This document shows, piece by piece, positions 8,988-17,027 of a stretch of 64,000 nt of DNA; position 1 is the first letter of the stretch; each line of letters starts with the position of its first letter. Both the position numbers and the translations under genes were made by a program. The stretch covers positions 1 to 64,000 of the forward strand of contig JAGOAX010000008.1 in NCBI GenBank assembly GCA_017983695.1. Direction: 5' to 3'. The notes below the pieces were generated by a model that had not been told where the DNA came from, made no database searches, and worked only from the letters and a program-made list of their open reading frames with translations. This DNA comes from Ferruginibacter sp. Its GTDB lineage: Bacteria; Bacteroidota; Bacteroidia; Chitinophagales; Chitinophagaceae.

Positions 8988-10103
8988 TTAAGCAGTTTTT
9001 AATTTTATTACATTCGTCTTTACATCAATCTCTTTCAAATATTCTGTAAGACTGCTGAATTCTGCTATATCTCCATATTTTTCGAGAACATAAGAAAGGA
9101 ATCTTTCAATGTCTTTAAAATAATTATTGTATTGTTTGGTATGGCACTCAATCAATATCGGTATTCTTTCAAAAGGAGTGTCTGATAGCCTGCTAATAAC
9201 CTGGTCGAAACTTGTTTTTAAGTAACTGTAAGGCTGGTTACCGATTTTAAGATGCGTTTTATAGTTTACAAAAGGAAACCTGGGCCTTGAATCTTCAGAC
9301 ACGGGAGATAACCCACTGATTTTTTCAGGTATCTGTCCATTATAAAAATGACGGATTGAATCCTTTTTAGAAATTTTTCTTTTAACCATATCTGCAGCCA
9401 GGTAGCTAAGCCCTTTTATTCCTGGCGTTACAATCTGAAGTGGAATTACGGTAATTTCTTTTTTCTCGGGTGATACTTTACACAAATCATTGTAATCAGG
9501 ATAATAAGGCATGTTGGGTTCTTCCAAGGTTGTATAATCTACACCATTACTGGGTAAAGCCATTCCCTTACGAACACCCATAACTATTCTTATTCCATGT
9601 TTTTCCATATTCTTCAAAAGATCTCCTGAAGGCTGCAGGCCCCATGAACCGCCTTTATAGGCAATTACTTTATAGTCTGGATCGATTGGTGTAATTAAGT
9701 TCTCAAGGTAATTTACAGATTCTCTGATCAGCATATCCTGGTCGGCATTGCTGTATCTTCCAAAATTCCAGTTATTACCTAAATAAAAGAAACCGTCTTT
9801 TAATGTAGCATTCATCCATTGCGGGTGCAGGTGAAGCTGCACATCGAAACCGTAAGATTTCATCAGTAGAATATTATCATCCCACAGGTTTTTTTGCAGT
9901 TTAATGTTATAGTCGGAATGGATATGATTGCTGTAAACCAATTGCTGTACCACATCAACCATAAACGTTAGCTTGATGCCGAGCCGATTGGCAAGTTTCA
10001 TAAAGAACAGGGAAGGAAGGTATTGTAATTGTGCCACGTTGCCCAGCCCATTGCCCATTACTTCCCAATCATCTTCAATTAATATATTGAATCTTTTTTT
10101 CAT
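8988..10103 (-). CDS. Polysaccharide deacetylase-like protein
   Basis: The 371-residue protein has the look of NodB-fold deacetylases of the WalW type. An acidic pair lies in IEDDWE (Asp11, Asp12), a histidine pair in HLHPQW (His91, His93), and a late motif is PILIECHTKQ. These could supply the Asp-His-His metal site, although the His spacing is shorter than the HxxxH of NodB. No signal peptide is visible, so a cytoplasmic substrate such as a nucleotide- or lipid-linked sugar is likely. It directly precedes the second formyltransferase-like gene. Fold call is moderate; substrate is unknown. Confidence 0.65.
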   Translation of the reverse strand: MKKRFNILIEDDWEVMGNGLGNVAQLQYLPSLFFMKLANRLGIKLTFMVDVVQQLVYSNHIHSDYNIKLQKNLWDDNILLMKSYGFDVQLHLHPQWMNATLKDGFFYLGNNWNFGRYSNADQDMLIRESVNYLENLITPIDPDYKVIAYKGGSWGLQPSGDLLKNMEKHGIRIVMGVRKGMALPSNGVDYTTLEEPNMPYYPDYNDLCKVSPEKKEITVIPLQIVTPGIKGLSYLAADMVKRKISKKDSIRHFYNGQIPEKISGLSPVSEDSRPRFPFVNYKTHLKIGNQPYSYLKTSFDQVISRLSDTPFERIPILIECHTKQYNNYFKDIERFLSYVLEKYGDIAEFSSLTEYLKEIDVKTNVIKLKTA

Positions 10104-10308
10104 TTTCGTAGTCGGGTTTTAATAATACTGCTTAACAGTCTGAAAAATTAAAACGAACTTTTCAGACTTTTAATATTTAATAAATACATTTTTTTTACCA
10201 TCCGGCACTCTTATCGCCTTCAGATGGTCTAATTTGAATGCAAGATGGCGATATTTTTTAATTTAATTTCCTGAAAATTAATTTTTTCAGGCTTCTTTCG
10301 GCTTGTTT
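10104..10308. other. 205-base intra-locus spacer with three inverted repeats
   Basis: No gene is visible. Three inverted repeats lie here: AGTCTGAAAA/TTTTCAGACT at 10137-10146 and 10159-10168; TATCGCC/GGCGATA bracketing about 10209-10256; and CCTGAAAA/TTTTCAGG at 10270-10277 and 10284-10291. None has a clean U-tract on the transcribed minus strand, so full termination is doubtful. A processing site, partial attenuator or internal promoter region is possible. This is the longest spacer among the sugar-modification genes. Confidence 0.5.
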
Positions 10309-12465
10309 TTAAGCTTCGTCAAGATGTATCTCCTGGGGCATACCTGTAAAAAGGCTATCGTGTATTTTAAAAGTAGTTAAAGTTGTAAGGCATATTGAAC
10401 GGAAGCTGATCGGGCTGTCGTTGCCTGATTTAAGTGCGTTAGCAAAAACAGTAACTTCTTCTTTATGCCCTTTGCCTGATGATTTCAGTTTAATTGTTTT
10501 ACCGTTTTTATAAATCAACCCATCCCTGAAATCGTTAATAATCCCGATTTTAGATGCACTGAAAACTTCAATCAACTCTTTTGGCATTCCTTTATCGCCA
10601 TTAGCAAGGTAAGTAAGGTTGCCAACTGAACCATCTTTGAATTTTACAACAATGGCAATATTATCTGCTGCTGTTATTTTATCATTTGCAGTGTTAATAC
10701 ATTCAGCATATACTTTTACCGGTTCTGAACTAGTGAAATACTGCATAAGATCAATAAAATGGCACATCTCGCCTATGATTCTTCCTGCACCCGTATCTTT
10801 TTGTTGCAGCCAGTTATCTTTTGGAATAAAGCCTGCATTTATCCTGATATTAACAACCATTGGTTCGCCTGTATTCAGAAATTCTTTTTTTATAGTTTCG
10901 CTTATTGGTGCAAAACGCCTGTTGAAACCTACCAAAAGTGGTTGTGTATGTTTTCTTTTAGTTTCAATTACCTGGTTCAGTTCTTCTTCATTTATTGCCA
11001 ACGGCTTTTCTACAAATACATTTTTATTTGCCTCAAGCGCTTTAATAACATAGTCTGCATGTGAGGAGTGTGGCGTAGCAATAAATACTGTGTTTATCTT
11101 TTCGTTATTAAGAACATCATTTATTTCTGATGAGCAAAAATTAAATCCAAATTTGCTGCCAACATTTTTTGCTGTAATGCCACGTGAAGTAACTACGCCA
11201 TCAAGCGAACACCCGGATGACTTTACATTAGGTATCAGGTAACTTTGTGCAAAACTACCGGCACCAATAAAGCCTGTATTTATAGCTGACAAAGGTTTGT
11301 TAGCTATATTTATTGAAGACCTTGATTTAGCTTCATTCTCTGCATATTTCAACAAAATACCGATATGATGCTCCTTCACTTTTCCCAATATGATGTCATA
11401 TGCTTTCTCTGCATCATTGATATTTATGATATGGGTTGTTAGTGGTTTTAAATTGATCTGTTTCCGGGCAAGAAGATCAAGAAAGCTTTCCATATTTCGC
11501 TGTTCTGTCCATCTTACATAAGCATATGGATAATCCTGGCCATTTTCTTCATAATTCACATCATACCTGCCGGGGCCATATGAGCATGACATTTTAATAT
11601 CAATTTCCTTCCTGTAATAAAAAGGATCCCGTGGAATATTCATTGGCACAACACCCACTACAACTACTTTACCTTTTTTCCTGGCTAATTCTCCGGCCAG
11701 CTCTATCGGGTCATTTGATTGTGTTGCTGCTGTAATTATAATGGTATCAAAGCCATGCCCATTTGTAAAATTATCGCAGGCATTTTTTAAATTAGGGTCA
11801 GTTCTTAATAAAGCTTTATCTGCAGAATGTTCATTTGCAATAGCAACAAATGATTCTGAAAAATCAGTTCCAAAAACAGCACAGCCATTGGCACGTAGTA
11901 ATTGACAGGTAATTTGCCCGAGAAGACCAAGCCCTATAACACATACCTTTTCGCCTATCTGAGCTTCGGCCTGGCGAACACCCTGCATGGCAATTGCGCC
12001 AAGTGTTGTAAATGCAGCATCATCAGAACTAACTTCATCCGGAATTTTTACAACAAGATTTTGTGGCACGGCAACAATCTCTGCATGCGAAGCATAATCC
12101 ACGCCGGCACAGGCAACCCTGTCGCCTGTTTTAAACATTCCGTTTGTATCCATACTTGTTAAAACAACTCCACTTGTGCTATACCCCATTGCTTTTAACG
12201 AATCGAGTTTTGCCCTTACCTTACTGATGGTAGCACTCAGCCCTTCTTTTTTAATATTCTGAATAACCTGTGCAACAAGATCAGGCCTTTGCCTTGCCTT
12301 GTTTAAAAGGTTTGCCTGTGCAACTTTTACTGTCCCTCTTTCGGTTCCGGCACTTATCAGTGAAAACTGATTTTCTATAAGTACCATCCCTTCTGACAGC
12401 GAAGGCAGGGGTACATCGTCTACATACAATTCACCCGTCTTAAAATTCTGTATTACCTGTTTCAT
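10309..12465 (-). CDS. Bi-domain oxidoreductase (Zn-type dehydrogenase + Gfo/Idh/MocA)
   Basis: The 718-residue protein is a fusion. Residues about 1-360 resemble medium-chain zinc-type alcohol dehydrogenases (SAGTERGT near the start, nucleotide loop VIGLGLLGQITCQLL). Residues about 395-718 are a Gfo/Idh/MocA oxidoreductase, with the second nucleotide loop GFIGAGSFAQSYL and the family motif EKPLAI. Such fusions recur in bacterial polysaccharide gene clusters and are thought to oxidise or epimerise sugar nucleotides, possibly passing an intermediate between two NAD sites. The substrate is unknown. Gap to the upstream gene is about 50 bases. Confidence 0.85.
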   Translation of the reverse strand: MKQVIQNFKTGELYVDDVPLPSLSEGMVLIENQFSLISAGTERGTVKVAQANLLNKARQRPDLVAQVIQNIKKEGLSATISKVRAKLDSLKAMGYSTSGVVLTSMDTNGMFKTGDRVACAGVDYASHAEIVAVPQNLVVKIPDEVSSDDAAFTTLGAIAMQGVRQAEAQIGEKVCVIGLGLLGQITCQLLRANGCAVFGTDFSESFVAIANEHSADKALLRTDPNLKNACDNFTNGHGFDTIIITAATQSNDPIELAGELARKKGKVVVVGVVPMNIPRDPFYYRKEIDIKMSCSYGPGRYDVNYEENGQDYPYAYVRWTEQRNMESFLDLLARKQINLKPLTTHIININDAEKAYDIILGKVKEHHIGILLKYAENEAKSRSSINIANKPLSAINTGFIGAGSFAQSYLIPNVKSSGCSLDGVVTSRGITAKNVGSKFGFNFCSSEINDVLNNEKINTVFIATPHSSHADYVIKALEANKNVFVEKPLAINEEELNQVIETKRKHTQPLLVGFNRRFAPISETIKKEFLNTGEPMVVNIRINAGFIPKDNWLQQKDTGAGRIIGEMCHFIDLMQYFTSSEPVKVYAECINTANDKITAADNIAIVVKFKDGSVGNLTYLANGDKGMPKELIEVFSASKIGIINDFRDGLIYKNGKTIKLKSSGKGHKEEVTVFANALKSGNDSPISFRSICLTTLTTFKIHDSLFTGMPQEIHLDEA

Positions 12466-12515
12466 TTTTTTAATTTAAACTATGTGCTTTAATTTTTATA
12501 TTATAAAATCAATTA

Positions 12516-13469
12516 TTATTCTTTTTCAGTTACCTTATTCTGTTTTTTTGTAAATATTCCGTATTGAGGTTTATTTAAAATCATTTCCTTTATCATAATT
12601 CTTGAAACAGAGTCGATACTATGCAGTGGGTCAAGGAAATTATTTTTATCAGATGTGATTACATTTGGCCAGTTAAAATCGTACATATCTCCAAAGGTCC
12701 TTACATCTTCCTTGAATTTCTCATATTCTTTATTCAGCTTAAATTCATTTATTTTATTTTGTACCTCGGTATGTGTTGGAGAAATAATAAACACAAGCTT
12801 TATATTATTTTTTAAACAGTAAGCCGATATTTTTTTGAGATCCTCATAATAATTTTTCGGATACGAATAATTCTTTAAATACCGGTCTTCCTGTGTAAGC
12901 TCATACTGCCAAAACTCTTCTCTTGAAAATGGCGGAGCCTGCAGTTCGACACGTTGGTTAAACAGTTGAGACTTTAGTATAAGCATTGTATTCTCAATAG
13001 TAAACTTGCTCGTTAAGTATAAAGGAGCAGAATTTTTTACCTCGAGGGCTGCCGATACCCTGTCTTTTAACAAAGTGCCACTATACCCTTCAATTGCTAT
13101 ACCTATATAAACCTTGCTAAGCTTATTTCTTGAGCTTAAGTCCCAAAATATTTTTATAACGTCCTGTAAGGATCCTGCACCTGCTGCCAGGTTAGCCACT
13201 TTTTCGCCGTTAACTTCTTCAAAAAACTCAGGCATTAATCTTTGTGCTCGTGAGTCACCCAGTACAATTGCCGGATAAGGGTTTCTTTCGTATTCAATAA
13301 GTCTGTACAAGTAAGTATTTTTTTTTCGGGCAAGATTATTTTTTAAATCAAGTAATTTTCTATTTTTTTCGGCCGAAAAAAAATTAAACGGATCTATCAT
13401 AACCTCCAGTGCAACCAGGATTATAAAAGGTACTATAAATATTAATATTTTTTTTAAAAACAAGCCCAT
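12516..13469 (-). CDS. Membrane-anchored SGNH-like protein (DltD/AlgX-like position)
   Basis: The 317-residue protein has an N-terminal membrane anchor (about residues 5-22) and a periplasmic-type SGNH domain. Catalytic residues are visible: Ser73 in VLGDSRAQ and the Asp280/His283 pair in FLDPLHSID. It is 14 bases downstream of the MBOAT gene. MBOAT plus a membrane-anchored SGNH protein is the arrangement of DltB/DltD and AlgI/AlgJ-AlgX pairs, in which the SGNH partner hands the acyl group to the polymer outside the membrane. I infer the same for this pair; close sequence homology to DltD itself is not evident. Confidence 0.75.
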   Translation of the reverse strand: MGLFLKKILIFIVPFIILVALEVMIDPFNFFSAEKNRKLLDLKNNLARKKNTYLYRLIEYERNPYPAIVLGDSRAQRLMPEFFEEVNGEKVANLAAGAGSLQDVIKIFWDLSSRNKLSKVYIGIAIEGYSGTLLKDRVSAALEVKNSAPLYLTSKFTIENTMLILKSQLFNQRVELQAPPFSREEFWQYELTQEDRYLKNYSYPKNYYEDLKKISAYCLKNNIKLVFIISPTHTEVQNKINEFKLNKEYEKFKEDVRTFGDMYDFNWPNVITSDKNNFLDPLHSIDSVSRIMIKEMILNKPQYGIFTKKQNKVTEKE

Positions 13470-13483
13470 ACTACAACTAATAT

Positions 13484-14923
13484 TTAAAACTGGAAATAAA
13501 CAAATTGTTCTCCACTAAAAACACCAAAATAAAAAATTACAAAAATTACAAAATAATAAGAAAGCCATCTTACCACTATATTCTTATTATTGAATAAAAG
13601 AATTCGGCCGGGATAATACTCTTCCATAAAATCCTTTGCAAATAAAATACTAAACGCCAGGAAGCCGTATAACATTGTGTCCCCATCTTTATAAGGCAAG
13701 TGAAAAGAATCGGTAACTATTCTTCCCAAAATATGCAAAACATCAGCAACATTAGCTGCATCGCCACCAAAACTTAAAGACAATGCAAATAACAGGTAAG
13801 TAAATACACAGCCCAGTAAAATATACCACCATTTTACCTTGAGGTTGAATTTATTTTCAAATGAATCTTTTCTTTTTCTTGTAAAGGTTTCAATACTTAA
13901 AGCAATACCCTGTATAGCACCCCACACAATAAAATTCAGCGCAGCACCATGCCATGCTCCGGAAATGATAAAAGTTAAATTCAATGCTAATACAATTCCC
14001 CATACTCCATATTTTCTAAACCCAAAAGATAACGGGGTGTACACATAATCTGTTAACCATTTTATTAATGATATGTGCCAACGTCTCCAGAATTCGGACA
14101 TTGTTGTTGCAAAAAAAGGACGATTAAAGTTAGGTATTACATTAATCCCCATTACCCTGGCGCAGCCAATAGCAATAAGAGAGTATCCACCTAAATCGCC
14201 ATAAACACGTATTGGCTGCATCAATGTTGCCAAAAGTAAAGAGGAGCCCACATGCTGGTCTGCATTTTTAAAAACAGCATCAATATATATACTTAATCTG
14301 TCTGCAACAGCCAGCTTCATAAAATAGCCCCAAAGCATAAGCTGTAAACCTGCAACCATCATTTGATAATTAAATTGCAGTTTACCTTTAAACTGTTTAA
14401 ACATGTTCGGGGCCCTTTCAATCGGGCCAGACATAACAACCGGAAAAAAAGATAAAAACAGCGCAACTATTCCAAAATTTTTTTCCGCATCTATTTCTTC
14501 GTTATAAACATCAATGGCATACCCAACTGCCATAAATGTATAAAAAGAAATACCCACAGGTAAAAACAAACTTAAATGTGGAAGAGGCAGGTGCAAGCCT
14601 GCATAATTAAGTAAAGTAAAAACACCTTCATTTACAAAGTTAAAATACTTAAAGAAAAAAAGTGGCAATAATGTAATAATAATGTCAACAATGAGTAATT
14701 GTCGTTTCCGTTTGTCTGTTTTTGCTTTGGCAATTAAATTCGTAAATAAGTATGTAGTTAAAGTAACCCCTGCCAGTAAAAGAGCATATACCGGTTTAAT
14801 ATTAATATAAAAATAGTAACTGGCTATTAACAGAAATCCCCATCTGAATTTTTGCGGTAGCAGAAAGTACAGGATTATTACTGTTGGGAAAAATATCAGA
14901 AAATTAAAAGACGTAAAAACCAT
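13484..14923 (-). CDS. MBOAT family O-acyltransferase (DltB/AlgI-like)
   Basis: The 479-residue protein has about ten or more membrane segments and the MBOAT core: the PVGISFYTFMAVGYAIDVY segment, SGPIERAP, EFWRRWHISL and SGAWHGAALNF with the family histidine at His325 (AlgI and DltB have theirs at similar positions). MBOAT enzymes of this group take an acyl group from the cytoplasmic side and pass it across the membrane onto an exopolymer. Its neighbours are a carrier protein 5 bases upstream and an SGNH protein 14 bases downstream. I infer that it uses the acyl- or aminoacyl-carrier protein made by this gene group as donor. Confidence 0.9.
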   Translation of the reverse strand: MVFTSFNFLIFFPTVIILYFLLPQKFRWGFLLIASYYFYINIKPVYALLLAGVTLTTYLFTNLIAKAKTDKRKRQLLIVDIIITLLPLFFFKYFNFVNEGVFTLLNYAGLHLPLPHLSLFLPVGISFYTFMAVGYAIDVYNEEIDAEKNFGIVALFLSFFPVVMSGPIERAPNMFKQFKGKLQFNYQMMVAGLQLMLWGYFMKLAVADRLSIYIDAVFKNADQHVGSSLLLATLMQPIRVYGDLGGYSLIAIGCARVMGINVIPNFNRPFFATTMSEFWRRWHISLIKWLTDYVYTPLSFGFRKYGVWGIVLALNLTFIISGAWHGAALNFIVWGAIQGIALSIETFTRKRKDSFENKFNLKVKWWYILLGCVFTYLLFALSLSFGGDAANVADVLHILGRIVTDSFHLPYKDGDTMLYGFLAFSILFAKDFMEEYYPGRILLFNNKNIVVRWLSYYFVIFVIFYFGVFSGEQFVYFQF

Positions 14924-14928
14924 GAAAC

Positions 14929-15168
14929 TTATAATTTAGAACTGATAATAGCAATCATATCGCCTACATTTGCCATTTTGTTAAGATCCTTTAATCTGAA
15001 CTTAATGGCAAACTTTTCCTCTACTTCCGAAATAAGAAGCATGTGAGATAAAGAATCCCATTTTTCAACATCAAGAGCGCTAAGTTCATCTGTGATTTCC
15101 AGCAACTCATCTCCAAATACTTTCCTGAATACAGGTGTCAGTTTTTCTACTATTTCAGTCTTTTCCAT
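14929..15168 (-). CDS. Acyl/aminoacyl carrier protein 1
   Basis: The 79-residue acidic protein is the size of DltC. The phosphopantetheine attachment site is Ser39 in EKWDSLSHML, followed by a typical helix II-III region (ISEVEEKFAIKF). It is closely similar to the carrier protein at 15896-16141, with the two separated by a GNAT gene. Position directly upstream of the MBOAT gene suggests that it is the donor carrier for transfer. It needs a phosphopantetheinyl transferase, and none is visible in this window. Confidence 0.9.
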   Translation of the reverse strand: MEKTEIVEKLTPVFRKVFGDELLEITDELSALDVEKWDSLSHMLLISEVEEKFAIKFRLKDLNKMANVGDMIAIISSKL

Positions 15169-15202
15169 TGTTAATAATTTTCTACGGTTAAGGTTTTATC
15201 TA

Positions 15203-15868
15203 TTATTTTTTAAAAAATTTTTCCATTAAATACTTTTCGTTACTGGGTAGGTAATCGTATATGTCTTCGTTATCTGCTTTATATTTTTTTACAATTGTAA
15301 ACCCGTGTTTTATTAAAATTTTAATTGCAAAAATGCTATTTTTAAATATCTGGCATTGTACTTTTTCCAATTCTGGATATATAGCTAAAGCATTTTCTTC
15401 AATTACATTCATCAATTGTGTATCAAGCCCCTTACCCTGATGCTCACTTAAAATATGAAAATATTCAAGCTGAAGTGTCATAGGCTCCCTATCTATCAAA
15501 ACATCCTTAATTATATGCGACTTGGTTTTTAAAAATTCTATACTTTCCTTTCCAAAAGTATAACTCATTAAATTCGATTTTAGTATTTTTGAAGGTATAC
15601 ATCCGTTAAATCCTTCTATCCAAGCACCAGATCCGGAAATTGGTTTACCATTATACTCCGTAACTATAAAACTGCTGAGAGAAAGCTCACATCCATCTAT
15701 TTCTTCTTCAAACATACTTATAATCAATTCTTTCGCTCTGCTTTCGGGTATATTGAATAATGTCGTAAAACTTAAATTTTCAGACATCCCTTTTTCTGAT
15801 GCTATTATTACATCGGCAAGGAAAGGTATATCCTCAGTTTTAGCTTTTCTAATTAAATAACCATCCAT
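15203..15868 (-). CDS. GNAT family acyltransferase between two carrier proteins
   Basis: The 221-residue protein has the GNAT acyl-CoA loop at EHQGKGLDTQLM (about residues 145-156) and the late beta4-beta5 region VQCQIFKNSIFAIKIL. GNAT enzymes move acetyl or other acyl groups from CoA to an amine or, in some aminoacyl-transfer relatives, act on carrier-bound donors. Here it is sandwiched between two carrier protein genes and is probably cotranscribed with them. It could acylate the amino group of a carrier-bound amino acid, or move the carrier-bound group to a sugar amine. Substrate unknown. Confidence 0.75.
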   Translation of the reverse strand: MDGYLIRKAKTEDIPFLADVIIASEKGMSENLSFTTLFNIPESRAKELIISMFEEEIDGCELSLSSFIVTEYNGKPISGSGAWIEGFNGCIPSKILKSNLMSYTFGKESIEFLKTKSHIIKDVLIDREPMTLQLEYFHILSEHQGKGLDTQLMNVIEENALAIYPELEKVQCQIFKNSIFAIKILIKHGFTIVKKYKADNEDIYDYLPSNEKYLMEKFFKK

Positions 15869-15895
15869 ACTATAGTTTTAAAAAAGTAATTCATT

Positions 15896-16141
15896 TTATT
15901 TCCTCAGCTTTAACTCAATCAGGTCAACAAGACTTTTTAAGTTATCCATTTTACCCAATTCCTTCAGTTTAAATTTTATCGAAAAAAGTTTTTCAACTTC
16001 TCCAATCATTAGCATATGCGTTAAAGAATCCCAATTGCCAACGTCATTGGCTGTCAGGTCATCTCTTAATACAATTGTATCATCATTAAAAACAGTTCTG
16101 AAGATTACTGTCAGTTTTTCTGTAATTACAGAGTGATCCAT
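15896..16141 (-). CDS. Acyl/aminoacyl carrier protein 2
   Basis: The 81-residue protein carries the phosphopantetheine serine at Ser39 in GNWDSLTHMLMIGEVEKLFSIKF-type context (quoted residues 35-57 abbreviated here as WDSLTHML then KLFSIKFKL). It aligns without gaps over most of its length to the carrier protein at 14929-15168, so the two probably arose by duplication. It lies 29 bases downstream of the formyltransferase gene. Two carriers may hold two different substrates or two stages of one substrate. Confidence 0.9.
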   Translation of the reverse strand: MDHSVITEKLTVIFRTVFNDDTIVLRDDLTANDVGNWDSLTHMLMIGEVEKLFSIKFKLKELGKMDNLKSLVDLIELKLRK

Positions 16142-16170
16142 ATTTCTTTTTTATAGTTTTAATTTAATGC

Positions 16171-17025
16171 TTAATTAACTTCAAAATCGTCCGATACCAA
16201 AAAACCATCTTTAAGTCTGATAATAATTTCATCAGCGGCTGTATCAAGATAAAAACCCATGTCGGCATATTTATTTTTTAAATCTGCTTCTTTTTCCACT
16301 CCCGGCAATGCTGCAGCCCAAATAGTATAGTTTTTATAAAATGCACCTTTATAAGGTAGCGATACTGCCCTTATAAGATTATACACTTCCGCTTTTGATT
16401 TTGATAAATCTATTTCCCTGTCTGACTTTTTTAACGGTCCAAAATAACTAACATCTGCCAAATCCTGTTTTGCTGGTTTAAAGGTTGCATCTGCCAACAA
16501 GTCTAAAGCTTTTACTACAATTCTTTTATAAATGTCAAGCATTTTGGTTTGAACATGTACAATATAATCGTCAGCAGCAACAGAAAATCTTTCCTGCACA
16601 ATTATTTCTCCTGTATCTACATCAGCATCTATATAATGTACCGTAACACCAGAATCATTATCACCATGCAAAATGGCCTGATGCTGGGGAGATAGGCCCC
16701 GGTATTTTGGTAAAAGTGAAGGATGAATATTTATTGCTCCTTTAGCAGCCAGAGAAAATATTTCTTTACGGAGAATTTTTCTAAGATGTGCAGCAACAAT
16801 TACATCCGGCTTTACTTTTATTAAATAGTCTTTTATCTTTTCTGAGTTTATATTTTTATCTTTTATAAATTCAATATTGTATCTGGATGCTGCTTCTTCC
16901 AAAACTTTATGGCTTTCATTAAAATTATCAGGCGTAATTATTAATGAAACCTGGTGCCCACTATTAATTAATGAGCCAGTTACAGCAGCAGTATAAATAT
17001 CTTCGCCAAATACTACAACATTCAT
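16171..17025 (-). CDS. Formyltransferase (methionyl-tRNA/ArnA formyltransferase fold)
   Basis: The 284-residue protein has an N-terminal formyltransferase domain with the complete catalytic triad: Asn99 and His101 in INIHPSLLPKYRG and Asp137 in DADVDTGEI. The 38-residue Asn-to-Asp spacing equals that of ArnA. A short C-terminal domain follows (from about residue 195). It transfers a formyl group from 10-formyltetrahydrofolate to an amine. It is only 2 bases from the adenylation gene upstream and 29 bases from a carrier protein downstream, so I infer that it formylates a carrier-bound amino acid or an amino sugar. It is too short and in the wrong context for the housekeeping Fmt. Confidence 0.85.
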   Translation of the reverse strand: MNVVVFGEDIYTAAVTGSLINSGHQVSLIITPDNFNESHKVLEEAASRYNIEFIKDKNINSEKIKDYLIKVKPDVIVAAHLRKILRKEIFSLAAKGAINIHPSLLPKYRGLSPQHQAILHGDNDSGVTVHYIDADVDTGEIIVQERFSVAADDYIVHVQTKMLDIYKRIVVKALDLLADATFKPAKQDLADVSYFGPLKKSDREIDLSKSKAEVYNLIRAVSLPYKGAFYKNYTIWAAALPGVEKEADLKNKYADMGFYLDTAADEIIIRLKDGFLVSDDFEVN

Positions 17026-17027
17026 TT

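Noticed and set aside
10619..11053. A 144-codon plus-strand frame inside the bi-domain oxidoreductase gene
   Set aside because: It is antisense to a well-supported conserved domain (Gfo/Idh/MocA part) and has the skewed composition of a shadow frame.
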